A stretch of 64,000 nt of DNA from Climacium dendroides. Taxonomy: Eukaryota > Streptophyta > Bryopsida > Hypnales > Climaciaceae. A model generated the notes under the pieces. The model had not been told where the DNA came from, ran no database searches, and worked only from the letters and a program-made list of their open reading frames with translations. Made by a program: the position numbers and the translations under genes. Below are positions 49,301 through 60,779 of the stretch, one piece after another (the stretch's first letter is position 1; each line of letters starts with the position of its first letter). The stretch is taken from contig OX467091.1 in NCBI GenBank assembly GCA_950106755.1, forward strand, positions 16,447,538 through 16,511,537, in the 5' to 3' direction.

Positions 49301-50664
49301 ATCTGTCTTTTTGCCTGCAATATTTCTTCCGTTTCTGGGCCTTCCGAGTATAATGTTTTGTAAAAGTGTGTGACGACCTCTGATTTGCTCTGCTGGTCTG
49401 TGATTACATCTCCATCCACCACTAGCTGCGAAATAGAGGATCTTTTGTGTACATCCCGGAAAACTTCAAAAAATTCCTTCGAGCACTTGTCTCTTGTCCT
49501 CATCCACCTGGCCGACACTGCGTGATATTGTGCTTCCAGGTTTTTTAATGTTAAGTTATGTAACAATGTCCTTGCTGCATCTAGCTTCAATATCGCCGCT
49601 ATGTTTCTCGGATGCGTGTCCAAAAAACTTTCCGCTGCTTCCGCATCTTTCAGCGCTTTGTTTTCTAACTTGTATTTTGCGACCTTCCATTCCCTATTTA
49701 TTTTTTGTGCTTCTACTAACGCCTGATCTTGAGCGTCCTGAACCCAATCCATTCAGGATTCTGTCCCTTGCGGTCGGTCTCCCTCATTCCAACATCTCTC
49801 CAGCCTTTCCCTAGCTTTATTATTCCTAAGAATGTCCACTTGTATCTGTTGCTTTCTAGGTCTGCGCTTGATTGATGAGAACATCTCGAATTGAAGCGGT
49901 GAATGGTCTGAAATTTTGACATGAGGGTGAGCTGTAACAATCCCACCTTGTTCTGCCAGGTCTGGAGATAGATAAATCCTATCAATTCTGGCTGCCCGGC
50001 GGTCCTATCCGTTCCTGTTGTTCTCCCAAGTAAAAAACTTCTGCGAGTTTTTACGAATGTAGTCCTGATGCCATATGTCCTCAATTCCGTAATGATTTAA
50101 TAATCTTGACCAGGCTGCTTTCTCCCTCCTGTTTGTATTTGTGCATCCACGGGAACTTCCCAATCTATCCTGTTCATGCTCTACCATGTTAAAATCCCCG
50201 GCTAAAATAAAACCTTGCCCAGAAATATTGGCCTCTACTAATTTATCCTACAACAATGCTTGTTCATTTGATGAGCCTGGAGCATATACATTGATGATTG
50301 AAAGAACAAAATTGTTGTTAGATCTTAGTGATATAAATTGAGCTCTCCTTTCCAAAATGATCCCCTCTTCAACCACTGCCGAGGCTAGACTCTGAGCAAT
50401 TAGCATACCTGTTCCTGCTCTCCATCTTCCGGTATCACTCTGAATCGCAGGATTCCAAGATCGATAACCATTCGCAAATGGCAAACTCCTACTTTTCTTC
50501 TAGCACCTGGTCGAATCCATCCAATGTTCTTGGATAAGTATTATCTGCGGTTTGTGGACCATCCTGTCAAATATCCGTCTAATATGAACCTGTTTGGTAG
50601 AGCCCCTAGAGCCCACACCTGCCCCCCTAATGTTTAGAGTGGCTAGGGATAATTCCAAGTCCAT
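46369..50664 (-). pseudogene. LINE ORF2 (endonuclease-reverse transcriptase), broken
   Basis: Nicks target DNA and copies the element RNA into it. From the ATG at 50664 the endonuclease domain shows ATLNIRGAG, IQEHW, NVYAPGS and GDFNMVEHEQDR. The reverse transcriptase (49752-48454) shows FRPITLLSSFYK, GFVPGRCIIDNIF, LDFEKAYDRISW, VRQGCPLAPFLF and the catalytic SYADDTALYL. A zinc-binding region (HLLWDCPITRELW) is near the C-terminus. In-frame stops are at 50502, 50250, 50007, 49755, 47302 and 47254 (first base, minus strand); five are TAG and one TGA. Frameshifts occur near 48455-48470 and 46840-46857. The core catalytic motifs themselves are intact. Confidence 0.88.
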
Positions 50665-53012
50665 TAAGCTGTAGAGGGGATAGCCTCCCCTAGCTGTCTG
50701 TCATACTCTATGAGAGAGCGGTCATATTCCACTGTTGAGCCATCCAAGCTTCTATCCATCTGTCTGCTCTTCTTGCTGGTTTGTATCGGTGAGGCAAATA
50801 TCCCTGGCTGCCATCCCATTGCTGGTTCTTCTCTATTTATAACCGAAATACCCAACCACCTCTCCAATAAAATATTTGCTTTGGCTCTCCCTTTCCAAAA
50901 TGCAATTTTGCTCACTGAATCTTTTGTCCACCAAGAACAATTCACCCCCCGAAGGCACTTCGCCTTTTGCGTGACCATAATTGCTGCCAAAACTGTCAGC
51001 TCATGCGCATCGTCCTCATCGTCCCATCTGGCTGACCAAGAAACTAATTCCCACTAGTGTAGATTCAGTGGTTTCCTTAAATGATCTTTAAAATAAACTT
51101 TGATTTTTTCAAATATAGATGTTTGAATCTGGTCGCGCTTATATTCCGTACCTGAAAATGATAATTTCAGAGGTTCTATTAGCCTTGGAACCTCTTCGGA
51201 TGCATCCAAGAGGACCGCCTGGGCATCTTCCTGATCCTTGAACATTACCGGCCAGATCGTCAAGAATTTGCTGCCTCCGTCTGGCATCTACAATCTTGGG
51301 GACTTAAAAGCTTCTCGAAGTGATTCCTCACTCCAAGCCGACCACCACTGTTTTGTTAAATTCGAGGAACGGAGGAAGCTCTTTCTGATTTTTGTGACCA
51401 GAATTTACCTTCCAAAGGATTGATGGTTAAAAAATCTTCCCTTTGTTCCTTTTCTTCCAAGCTCCTGTTGTCTTTACTCGACTTATGACTTATCTGACTT
51501 TTCCTTTCTGGTCAGGTCCGTGCCAACTCCATCTGAGCTTGCTTGGAACATGCTTCGTCTGTTATTCTTCTTCTTCAGGGTCGGTTCCATCGTTGTGTTT
51601 CTCTGTAGCGACGGAAACTCCTCTTCTGAATTCCCTGCGAACACCGCAAACGAGTTTTTTTGTTTCCAGCTGTCTTGCTTATCCATCTTCCTTTCCCGTT
51701 TGATTAGTCTCTAATCTTGGGAAACGATGTCCGGTCTCTAGTACTTCCGTGTTGGCTGATGGCACCGATTGCACACATGTATCTGTCTCCGCTGCTACTC
51801 CTCCTTCCTTCCCCTGATCTGGAGATTTGGACCTCAGTGTTTTAGTTTTCGGCAGGGCTGATGTTGCTCCAACTTCCTCTCGACTTTTGACTCTTTCCTG
51901 CCTCTGCGTGTGCGTCGAGGTCTCCGAAATTGATGCTTTAGGAACCCACCTCTGTTTCGCCGTTTCTTTCATTTTTGCCATGAATTCCTTCTTCTTCTTC
52001 TTTGTCTTCCGGGTTCCTTCTGTGAATCCGTTCGAGTCTTTGACTGCCTTGCCGGTTGCATCAACTGCCTTTTCTTGGCTTCTGTTGTCCTCCAGTTTAG
52101 ACTCGCCTTGTTTTCTTCTATCATTAAGCGGACAGTCCGGGGCCTTGTGGCCGAACGTTCGGCACCTATTGCACTGGTTAGGTAGCCTTGAGTAGCTCAC
52201 GCTTTGGTCAACAAATGCAATTTCTGCCGTATCTGCCCATAATGATGGAATCCTTATATAGCCCAGTAGCTTCGATATCTCCAAAACTCTTATAAATATG
52301 AAGGTCCAGACGGCCTTTTGCATGCTGTATCTGAATTCTCAATCTCTTGTACCTCCCCAATTAAAGATCCAAACTTATGAAGCCAATCACGCGCTGAAAA
52401 AACCGGATCAAGGTCTGGAAGTTGAACTCTGATTATATATCCCGGTTTAGCTGCCGGCGACTGGGCTTCTGTAGAGAATCCATCAGTCCATGGCAAAAAG
52501 CGGACTATTTTACCCTCTATTTCTCTTCCTTCCAAAGCAATACATCTCTCCGCAGCATTTGAAAATTTAAATTCTATTTTGAAATACCCCTTAGAGAGAA
52601 TCTGTATCGACTGGAATTGATCCTGAATATTCTTAGACAAAAACTTAAACAGGGTTGCAAAACCTGGAGATGGACCAAATATTTTCCCCAAAACCAAGCG
52701 TTTGAGTACCTCTTCCCGATAAGCCTTAAGCTTCTGCAATTCTCCTTCTGATAGATCGAGATGAAATATCCAATCTGTATCAATCTTGGGCACACCCAGT
52801 GTCTTCTCGGTTTCTGCTCCTGCCGCCTCCTCTGCATGCCCTGCATGTTTTTGTAGCAATGAACTGTTTCTCTTTTCTCCTTCCGATGACGCCCACCTTG
52901 CTCCGAGTGAGTCCGGCAGCTGCACCATCTGAACGTCCTCCATCTTGCAAACCTTAATTAGGTCTAGTATCGTAAAATCCTTTCCATGCAGGTAATAGCG
53001 GCACTCTCCCAA
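50664..53012 (-). pseudogene. LINE ORF1 (nucleic-acid-binding protein), broken
   Basis: Would encode the RNA-binding partner of the LINE particle. The 5' part (53012-52290) includes a DUF4283-like stretch (GKIVRFLPWTDGF, IRVQLPDLDPVF). The middle (about 52323-51679) is in another frame and carries the CCHC knuckle CNRCRTFGHKAPDC, followed by a Lys-rich region. The 3' part (51686-50664) returns to the first frame and has at least two stops before the conserved-looking end (LLERWLGISVINREEP). The two frame changes are near 52300 and 51683. There is no ATG at the 53012 end; the first Met lies about 20 residues later. The stop codon at the end overlaps the ORF2 start as TAATG. Confidence 0.7.
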
Positions 53013-53030
53013 TAAACACGGAACAGGCCT

Positions 53031-53373
53031 AGGGTTTTCTACGGTGAGTTGAAATCACGGCAAAGCGACGAAAATTCTTCTACTAATCTAATTGTAATCT
53101 AGTTAATTGATACACAACCCGCCCTACACAAGAACAAGATATAATGCACCTCTAAGATGAAAAAACAATAACAAAAAGATTCTCCTCCTTAAGTTACTCT
53201 ACAACCGGCGGTTACAGTTTTTCGGGTCTAGACTTTTCGACTCCTCCCTCTTCCAGTATCAGATCCTTGTGCACATTAGCAACCTCCTTACAAAGGCGAC
53301 CTTCTGAAGCACAGTTCTTCTAATCTGGCGAAGAAAAAACCAAAAAGTGCCGAACCGGCCAAACCTGTGACCA
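53031..53373. other. Spacer between LINE and LTR fragment
   Basis: Probably the LINE 5' leader plus original flank. No gene or repeat is recognised. There is no primer binding site next to the inverted LTR end, so that LTR has no internal region on this side. Confidence 0.4.
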
Positions 53374-53850
53374 TGTCGCGACCCAGGTAACACCTACTAG
53401 CTCCCAGCAGCTCACTAGGTTCACCCCAGTCCACTTACAGCGTCACTTGGTCACCAACTGTCTAACACTGCACATGCCAAGCACCCACAGTGTTAGCCCC
53501 CATTTCCAACTCAGTTTGCCAAGTCCCAGTCACCGGGACTACTAGCACACACTCCCATCGTGACACCGGGCATGTCACTTAGTAACATGGGGTGGAACTT
53601 CCACCTTAATGTGCAAGGACCCATGGTGGCACTACTCACCATGGTCCTAACCGCCCTTGAGTGTCACCCCACTCCATGCTAGCCCTTTTTGCATTTGCTA
53701 CTCATCCACTAGAAGTAATCGGTGCTCATAACTCGGGACACATCTAAGGAGGCCTAGCAAGGAGCGGGACTCCACCCAACGGATGCCACGGGACACACAT
53801 AAATGTCCCATGGTGCCTTGAAGTGGTGGTGAAGTCACCACCACCAACCA
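53374..53850 (-). repeat. Inverted partial LTR of the same chromovirus family
   Basis: Reverse complement of about 54668-55144, the 3' part of the adjacent 5' LTR, starting TGTCGCGACC at its outer end. By eye about one base in ten differs over the first 60 bp, so it is much older than the neighbouring element. It stops exactly where the plus-strand element begins, which fits insertion of the newer element into an old LTR. Confidence 0.8.
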
Positions 53851-55144
53851 TGTCACGCCCCTATCTACTTGGGGTGCCCAAATGAACCTTAGTGCGCAAG
53901 GGGGGGACCTTGGGGGGGACTTCCCAAGCCTTGCAATAGACTAGGTAGGGAGAATGAAGAGACTCCCGATCAAACAGGGCGCAATAGCGCCCTGCTTTTG
54001 AAGTGAACATGATAGTGCCACATATGCTTGGAAAGATCTTGACAATACGCTTCTAATGGCGCAAAGAACGCGCAATTTGGAGTTGTGAGCGAAAAGTTAT
54101 GGCCGCTCAAAGTTGACTAGGTCCCGGGGGCGCTAGGACACTTGAGGGTTAGGTGTGAGGGGTTTTCAATGAAGACCACAACAAAGTATGGCATGTGGCA
54201 TATCATTGGAAAGCTATGAACACAAGGAACCTAGAATGACAAGCATTACGAGGTTCTAAGACATGAGTCAAAAGTTATGGCCAAAAGAAGAGCCGTGGCG
54301 AAGGCGTGACGCCCCCCCCGGTGCATCCGAATCTTTAGAGGGCCATAACTTTGTAAGAACTTGTCCAAATGGGACGAGTGAGCAGTCCATCGGCATCTAC
54401 TCGTCGCGGAGATGTCTAAAATGGGCTCGCATGTGGGATTTGAAGCTCGGAGCGCAAAGTTACGCCGGTTGGAAGTTCGGGAGCCCAAACGGTGACGTAA
54501 CTTGGCGATTTGGGTTGGAAGTGGGTGGTCTTCCACAACCCAAGGTTATCCAAGGACTTCCTTCGACCTAGGATGGGGGGGTCTGCCGAATACCACAGAG
54601 AGTACTATAGGAGGGGTTGGTCTCCCTCCTCCTTCCCTCTTGAAGCCTTGGTGAGTCCCGGTGACTCATGGTTGGTGGTGGTGACTTCACCACCACTTCA
54701 AGGCACCATGGGACACTTATGTGTGTCCTGTGGCATCGGTTGGGTGGAGTCCCGCTCCTTGCTAGGCCTCCTTGATGTGTCCCGAGTTGTGAGCGTCGGT
54801 TACCTCTAGTGGATGAGTAGCAAATGCAAAAAGGGCTAGCATGGAGTGGGGTGACACTCAAGGGCGGTTAGGACCATGGTGAGTAGTGCCACCATGGGTC
54901 CTTGCACATTAAGGTGGAAGTTCTGCCCTATGTTACTAAGTGACATGCCCGGTGTCACGATGGAAGTGTGTGCTAGTAGTCTCGGTGACTGGGACTTGGC
55001 AAACTGAGTTGAAAATGGGGACTAACACTATGGGTGCTTGGCATGTGCAGTGTTAGGCAGTTGGTGACCAAGTGACGCTCTAAGTGGACTGGGGTGAATC
55101 TAGTGAGTTGCTGGGAGCTGGTAGATGTCACTTGGGTCGCGACA
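53851..55144 (+). repeat. 5' LTR of chromovirus
   Basis: 1294 bp, beginning TGTCACGCCC and ending GTCGCGACA, with TG...CA ends. The copy at 63011 begins identically. Several 70-100 codon open frames inside are not genes. Confidence 0.9.
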
Positions 55145-55146
55145 TT

Positions 55147-55157
55147 TGGTATCAGAG
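55147..55157 (+). other. Primer binding site (initiator tRNA-Met)
   Basis: TGGTATCAGAG follows the LTR end after two bases. It is the standard complement to the 3' end of initiator methionine tRNA used by plant Ty3 and Ty1 elements. Confidence 0.9.
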
Positions 55158-55192
55158 TAGGGCTACGTTGGTGTGCAGTGAGTCTTGGAGCC

Positions 55193-56332
55193 ATGGTGAG
55201 AGCCAAGACAGGTGAAGCTGGAGCTTCAAGACAAGGGCGCCAAACACGTAGTCAAGGTTTGGAGGCTAATGAGCCTTCCTTGGAGGAAACTCAAGGAGGG
55301 GATTCTCTTCACTTGGAGCAAATGGGACAAGAATTGACTCCCATTGAGGAAGAGAATGTGGAAACTAGTGCCAAGGAAGGTGACACCGCCACTAGTCCTG
55401 GGAAACCCCAACGTGATCGCAAACGGAAAGGGCGTGACCTCATGTTTGAAGAACTTGTCAAAACACTTCAGGTGATGCAAGGTGAAATCAAAGAGCTAAA
55501 GGAGAAGGGTTCTACCTCTTCTTCTCACAGATTGTGCAAAACCAACATGCCATCTTCTTTTACAGGCATTGGCAAGGCCCACAAAGTGAAGGACTTTTTG
55601 GTAGAATTGGAGTTGTACTTTGAAGCTCAAAGAGCACCTGAAGAAGACAAGATCACCATTGCGGTGACCTTTCTCAAAGATCATGCGTTGCTTTGGTGGA
55701 CTCACTTTCGTGGGGAAAGTCTTGAGGTGGTGGACAACTTGACTTGGGTTGGTTTCAAGGAACGCATTAGCGACCGCTTCACCCCAGAATACCAAGACAT
55801 TCGTGATGGAGTGGCACTTGTGAGACTCAAGCAAACAGGGAGTCTTAGGGGGTATGTGCGGGAGTTTAATGCACATTTGAATGTGCTTCCAAGGCTAGAT
55901 GAGCTAGCCAAGAAAATCATTTTCTTCAATGGATTGCAAAGTTGGGTAGAGCGTGCATTGTTTAGAATGCCCCAACTTCCAGAGACTTGTGCGGAGTTGT
56001 TGAAGCTGGCTGAAAGAATTGGTGATGATGAGGGCCAAAACAAGAAGGCTAAAGATGGGCCTTCAACAGGTGAGTCAAGCAAACACTCCAAGCGTAAGTT
56101 GAGGCGTCATGTTTGGATGAAGAGCAAGCATGGTGGGGATGGAGCCAAGTCAAGTGGGCCAAAAGAAGGACAAGCTAAGGGCATTGACAAAGGGGGTGAC
56201 AAAACCAAAAGGGATGTGAGCCAAATGACTTGTTACAATTGTAGAGAGAAGGGCCACTTATCCCGGGGTTGCACCAAACCTAAGGTGAGTGTCCAAAATG
56301 CACGCTCTCACATTGGAGAGCATGTTCTTTAA
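55193..56332 (+). CDS. Gag polyprotein of chromovirus
   Basis: Structural protein that packages element RNA. The first ATG after the primer binding site (55193, MVRAKTGEAG) gives 379 residues; the frame is open further upstream into the LTR without support. The retrotransposon gag domain spans about residues 120-280 (FLVELELYFEAQRAPE, HALLWWTHFRGE, WVGFKERISDRFTPEYQ). Then come a Lys-rich linker and one CCHC knuckle, CYNCREKGHLSRGC. It ends in TAA, and pol continues in the same frame right after, so gag and pol may once have been one frame or may be joined by readthrough. Confidence 0.9.
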   Translation: MVRAKTGEAGASRQGRQTRSQGLEANEPSLEETQGGDSLHLEQMGQELTPIEEENVETSAKEGDTATSPGKPQRDRKRKGRDLMFEELVKTLQVMQGEIKELKEKGSTSSSHRLCKTNMPSSFTGIGKAHKVKDFLVELELYFEAQRAPEEDKITIAVTFLKDHALLWWTHFRGESLEVVDNLTWVGFKERISDRFTPEYQDIRDGVALVRLKQTGSLRGYVREFNAHLNVLPRLDELAKKIIFFNGLQSWVERALFRMPQLPETCAELLKLAERIGDDEGQNKKAKDGPSTGESSKHSKRKLRRHVWMKSKHGGDGAKSSGPKEGQAKGIDKGGDKTKRDVSQMTCYNCREKGHLSRGCTKPKVSVQNARSHIGEHVL

Positions 56333-59300
56333 GGTGGCTTCTTAGCTAAGGCAAATCAACCCAAGTTGAGTCCCCGTTTGTTGTTCTTAAAAGAATCCAT
56401 AAGTAAGCATGATGTTTCACTCCTGGTGGATACAGGTGCAACTCACTCATTCGTGAGCCCAAGACTTGCTAAAGAGTTGGGCTTGCAAATCAAGGAGTCT
56501 TGCAAGCCCATCAAAGTGCAGTTTGCCAAGGGTAAGCCGCACAAGACAAGGAAGGTGGCAACGAATGTGGAAGTGAAGTGTGGGGAGTTCACCTTTGTGG
56601 AGGACTTCACGGTGTGTGATATGGATGGGGTAGACCTCATCCTAGGAAATACTTTCCTAGATACTTATGAAGTAGACATAAGAAGGCGGCCATCTTTGAA
56701 GGTGGTTGCCAATGTAGATGGCAAAGAGATGGAGTTAGAAATAACTAAGTCACCCAAGATGTTGGGGACTCAAATCCATCTAGTAGTTTTGGAAGAACTT
56801 AGTGATACTAAGTTCTTGATTGTTATGCGTGCTAGTGTGGTTGGAGAGGAAAAGAAGTTGGCTAATAGGGCCAATTCCCCTCCAAAGTGTGTAACAAGTG
56901 TAATCCATAAGTTTATGGATGTTTTGACAACAGAGTTGCCTGATGCCTTGCCTCCTAAAAGAGAAGTGGATCACAAAATTGAGGTGGTGCCTGGATCACA
57001 ACCACCATCCCAGGCACCTTATCGGTTGAATCAAAGGGAGTTGACAGAGTTGAAACACCAACTCAATGAGCTCTTAGCTAAAGGATACATTCGCAAGAGC
57101 AAGTCACCTTATGGAGCGCCAGTCTTGTTTGTGGACAAGAAGGATGGAAAACTTCGCATGTGTGTTGATTATAGGGCACTCAATAAGATCACCATTAAGA
57201 ACAACTATCCTTTACCTCGAATTGATGATCTCTTTGATAGGTTGGCAGGGGCGGTGTACTTTAGTCGGATTGATTTGAAGTCAGGTTACTACCAAATTCG
57301 AATTGCACTTGGAGACATTGAAAAGACGGCATGTAGGACCCGATATGGGTCCTATGAGTTTTTGGTGATGCCTTTTGGTCTATGCAATGCCCCTTCAACA
57401 TTCACCACCCTTATGAACACCGTGTTCCATCAAGAGATGGATGAATTTGTCATTGTCTACATTGATGACATCTTGGTGTACTCCAAGACGGCGGAGGAGC
57501 ATGCCAAGCACCTTGAGATTATGTTGGGAAGGCTTAGGGAACACAAGTTGTATGCAAATGGGGAGAAAAGTGAGTTTGGTTTGATGGAGATTGACTTCTT
57601 GGGCCACATGTTGTTTGGATCGGAGATCAAGCCGGATACAAAGAAGGTAGAAGCAATCAAGGAGTGGAAACCACCTACCACCCAAAAAGGTGTAAGGTCA
57701 TTTCTTGGACTTGCCAATTATTATAGGAGGTTCATTAGAGACTTCTCTAAGATTGCCAAACCTTTGTCTAACTTGTTGAAGAAGAACCAAGCCATAGTGT
57801 GGTCCAAGCCATGTGAGCAAGCTTTTGAGGAGCTCAAGGCCAAACTTTCTTCTCATCCAGTGTTGAAGTTTCCTGAGTTTGATCAACCTTTTGAGGTACA
57901 CACGGATGCAAGTGATTTTGCAATTGGGGGAGTGTTGATGCAAGGTGGGAGGCCCATTGCTTTTGAAAGCAAAAAGTTGGATGGGACCCAAACCAAGTGG
58001 CCAACACATGAAAAGGAGATGTTTGCAATGGTGCATTGTTTGAAGACATGGCAACATTACCTTGGTCTTCATCAAACCAAGGTGTTTACCGATAATGTGT
58101 CGTTGAAGTATTTTGAGAGCCAAGCTAGAGTGACAGCCAAGCAGTTGAGGTGGTATGACACCTTGGCTCTTATGAATGTGGACTTGATTCACAAACCGGG
58201 CAAAGAAAATGTGGTGCCCGATGCCCTTAGCCGAAAGGATGAGTTCAAACCAAGTTCTACTCAAATACTAAGGTTAATGTATGAGGGAGAAAGTGACTTA
58301 GCTAGGAGAATAAGGGAGGCTTACATGAAGGACCTAGAAGTTCAAAAGTTCCTAAGTGATTTGAGGGTTGGCAAGAAAGTGAAGGGGATTCGATTACACC
58401 AAGGCCTAATCAAATTCAAACAAGGTAGGGTGTATGTCCCCAAAGGCAAGTTGAGGTTGCAAGTCTTGAAAGAGGAGCATGATAAGCCTTTTGCAGGTCA
58501 TAGAGGTGAGAAAGCCACCATAAGTTTTGTGGCTAAGAGGTTCTATTGGCCTGGGATGAAAGAAGACATTGTACATTATGTAAAGACTTGTGTCACTTGT
58601 CAAGCCAACCGAGCTTCATATCAAAAACAAGTTGGGTTACTTAAGCCTTTGCCCATTCCAAATGGTCCATGGGAATGTATTTCCATGGACTTCATCACTA
58701 GCTTACCGGAGTCACAAGGGTTTGATGCCATCTTTGTGGTGGTAGATCGGTTTAGCAAGTTGGCCAGGATGGCGCCAACAACAGGAGTGGCAACTGCATT
58801 TCAAACAGCCACACTCTTTTTCAACACTTGGTGGAGGCATAGTGGATTGCCTACGGTGATTGTCTCTGATAGAGATCCTAAATTCACAAGTGCATTTTGG
58901 AGGCACTTGTTTAGGAAAATGAAGACCAAGCTTTCATTTAGCACAGCGTTTCATCCTCAAACAGATGGGCAAATAGAGAGGGTGAATGGGGTCTTGAATC
59001 AATACCTTAGAAACTATGTGAGTGCTGACCAAAGTGATTGGACGGAGTATTTGGCTTTGGCTGAGTTTAGTTACAATAAAGCCAAACATGCAGCTATAGG
59101 GGAATCGCCATTCAAAGTGGCTTATGGTGTGGAGCCACTTATGCCTACTGACCTTGCCTTGGAGGGGTTGCAATCAGAGTTTGAAAGAAGCCAAGTTGCA
59201 GAAGACTTTGTTGTTCAAAGAGAAGCTATGCTTGAGAAGATCAAGTTGCATTTAGACAAGGCACAAAAGAGATACATCAAACAAGTGAACAAAGGGAGAC

Positions 59301-59770
59301 GCCATGTGGAGTATACTGTGGGACAAAAGGTGTGGTTGAATGTGAAGAACTTCACATTGCCAGAAGGACTAACACCTAAGTTCATGGCCAAATATGCAGG
59401 TCCCTTTGTCATCGCCGAGCGGTTGTTTGAGGATGTCTATAAGTTAGAATTGCCACAGGAAATCAAGGTGCACCCAACTTTTCATGTTTCATTGTTGAAG
59501 CCATATCATGACGATACCTTGAGGCCGGAATGCAAGCAAGTGTTGCGGCCTCTCCTTGAGTTAGTTGGGGAACACCTTGAGTATGAGGTGGAAGGGATTC
59601 TCAAGAGTAGAAACACTAAGAAGAGGGGCAAGGAATACTTAGTGAAATGGCGGGGGTATCATGAAAAGGAAGCAACTTGGGTGAATGCCAAAGATATGGT
59701 TCATGCAAAGGAGGTGGTGGATCGATTTGAACAAAGTAGACAATCCAACAAAAAGCCGCGTAGGAGTTGA
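56333..59770 (+). CDS. Pol polyprotein with chromodomain
   Basis: No start codon of its own is evident; it continues in frame from the gag stop. The domains in order are aspartic protease ([14 protein letters not shown] near 56423), reverse transcriptase ([36 protein letters not shown] at 57458-57469), RNase H ([23 protein letters not shown]), integrase with the HHCC zinc region (near 58480-58610), and the DDE residues in [15 protein letters not shown] and QIERVNG. At about 59578-59735 is a chromodomain ([25 protein letters not shown]). It is open for about 1145 codons without a break. The RNase H motif has TDN where TDH is more usual. It looks functional apart from the upstream stop. Confidence 0.93.
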   Translation, partial: GGFLAKANQPKLSPRLLFLKESISKHDVSLLVDTGATHSFVSPRLAKELGLQIKESCKPIKVQFAKGKPHKTRKVATNVEVKCGEFTFVEDFTVCDMDGVDLILGNTFLDTYEVDIRRRPSLKVVANVDGKEMELEITKSPKMLGTQIHLVVLEELSDTKFLIVMRASVVGEEKKLANRANSPPKCVTSVIHKFMDVLTTELPDALPPKREVDHKIEVVPGSQPPSQAPYRLNQRELTELKHQLNELLAKGYIRKSKSPYGAPVLFVDKKDGKLRMCVDYRALNKITIKNNYPLPRIDDLFDRLAGAVYFSRIDLKSGYYQIRIALGDIEKTACRTRYGSYEFLVMPFGLCNAPSTFTTLMNTVFHQEMDEFVIVYIDDILVYSKTAEEHAKHLEIMLGRLREHKLYANGEKSEFGLMEIDFLGHMLFGSEIKPDTKKVEAIKEWKPPTTQKGVRSFLGLANYYRRFIRDFSKIAKPLSNLLKKNQAIVWSKPCEQAFEELKAKLSSHPVLKFPEFDQPFEVHTDASDFAIGGVLMQGGRPIAFESKKLDGTQTKWPTHEKEMFAMVHCLKTWQHYLGLHQTKVFTDNVSLKYFESQARVTAKQLRWYDTLALMNVDLIHKPGKENVVPDALSRKDEFKPSSTQILRLMYEGESDLARRIREAYMKDLEVQKFLSDLRVGKKVKGIRLHQGLIKFKQGRVYVPKGKLRLQVLKEEHDKPFAGHRGEKATISFVAKRFYWPGMKEDIVHYVKTCVTCQANRASYQKQVGLLKPLPIPNGPWECISMDFITSLPESQGFDAIFVVVDRFSKLARMAPTTGVATAFQTATLFFNTWWRHSGLPTVIVSDRDPKFTSAFWRHLFRKMKTKLSFSTAFHPQTDGQIERVNGVLNQYLRNYVSADQSDWTEYLALAEFSYNKAKHAAIGESPFKVAYGVEPLMPTDLALEGLQSEFERSQVAEDFVVQREAMLEKIKLHLDKAQKRYIKQVNKGRRHVEYTVGQKVWLNVKNFTLPEGLTPKFMAKYAGPFVIAERLFEDVYKLELPQEIKVHPTFHVSLLKPYHDDTLRPECKQVLRPLLELVGEHLEYEVEGILKSRNTKKRGKEYLVKWRGYHEKEATWVNAKDMVHAKEVVDRFEQSRQSNKKPRRS

Positions 59771-59790
59771 TGAGGACATCAAACTTTGTT

Positions 59791-59800
59791 AGTGGGGGAG
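59791..59800 (+). other. Polypurine-tract-like signal after pol
   Basis: AGTGGGGGAG lies 20 nt after the pol stop, preceded by GATGAGGACATC. In chromoviruses this signal normally abuts the 3' LTR, but here the LTR is 3.2 kb further on. A similar but poorer segment (GATGAGGGCATC, then TTTGGTGGCGGTCAG) is at 62977-63010, touching the LTR. Confidence 0.5.
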
Positions 59801-60779
59801 AAACACAACACTTGTGTAAACAGTGCATTTATGCGCTTGTCTATTGTGTACTTGTTTTGAAATAAAGTTGCAATGTTGGAAATGACTCCTTGTATGTGAG
59901 TTAGCTCTTGATTGGCATTAGCACTATGAGATGAGTCCTAGTCTCATTGATGTTTGGTTTAGTAGAAGAGGATGGAATGATATGTAAATCAATTTTGAGA
60001 ATGCTGCAAAATAGGGGCCTTGGCTTGAAGGTTGCAAGGGACAAAACCCTTTTGACTTTCAAGCTTAGGACTTGCTCGGGCGGGAGCAAGATAGTGGCAC
60101 GGTGTCGTGTTGAGAGGGGAGCGCTTTGAGAATACACGAAGTATCTGGCTGCAACTGTGAATAGTCTGCTAGGGAGTTCAGTCGAATCTTCCGTCTTCTG
60201 TTTTCAACCTTCTTGTCTTCAATCTTCAATCTTCTATCACATACTTGTTGGCCTATCCTAAGGTGGCTCTAAAAGGCTAAGGTAAGGGTGTGTGATAAGA
60301 AACAAGTTCTGGGATGGGTAAAACGGGACGGCCAACACGAGTGACCGTCCGGATGATGGGCTCCTAAACTTCAAACCCACGGTGACCAGGAAGCGCCTTT
60401 CACCGGTGGGAACAACATAAAAGATCGACCATGTGGGCCATTAACCCCACTTCGTCGCCACAAACACAAAATGGAGCGCTTACTGGATAACCACGGCTCG
60501 CAACAGTTTCACAAAGCTGAAATTGAAATTGCAACTAGCCTCCAAAACTGACTTGGAATAATAAATGAAAACAATCCTGTCGAACCACAAGCCACAACAT
60601 ATACAACACCTCCAAGGTTCTTCAAATCTCCAAAGCCTTGAGTCTTGGAGTCTTTCTTCACCCAAAAACTTGAAGAAACTCCAAATAGTTTTAGAAGAAA
60701 CTCCAAATAGTTTCAAAAGAAACTTTTGTAAATGGCCGCTGTCTTCAAACTAGTACTACAGATGTTCTACACACTCAAA

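Larger units (their letters stand above)
46303..53030 (-). mobile_element. L1-like LINE retrotransposon, defective
   Basis: A non-LTR retrotransposon of about 6.7 kb, read on the minus strand. It has ORF1 with a CCHC finger, then ORF2 with an AP-type endonuclease, reverse transcriptase and C-terminal zinc-binding region, then two 3' hairpins. The 5' end is placed near 53030 only because recognisable ORF1 begins there. No poly(A) tail or target duplication was identified at the 3' end. Numerous lesions show that it cannot move by itself. Confidence 0.85.

Noticed and set aside
46369..50664. TAG as a sense codon or programmed readthrough throughout the LINE
   Set aside because: CHS1 itself ends in TAG at the expected length, and the LINE also has frameshifts, so decay is the simpler explanation.
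54246..54861. Several 96-102 codon frames in the LTRs, repeated at 63405-63968
   Set aside because: They lie wholly in LTR sequence, overlap on both strands and show no domain.
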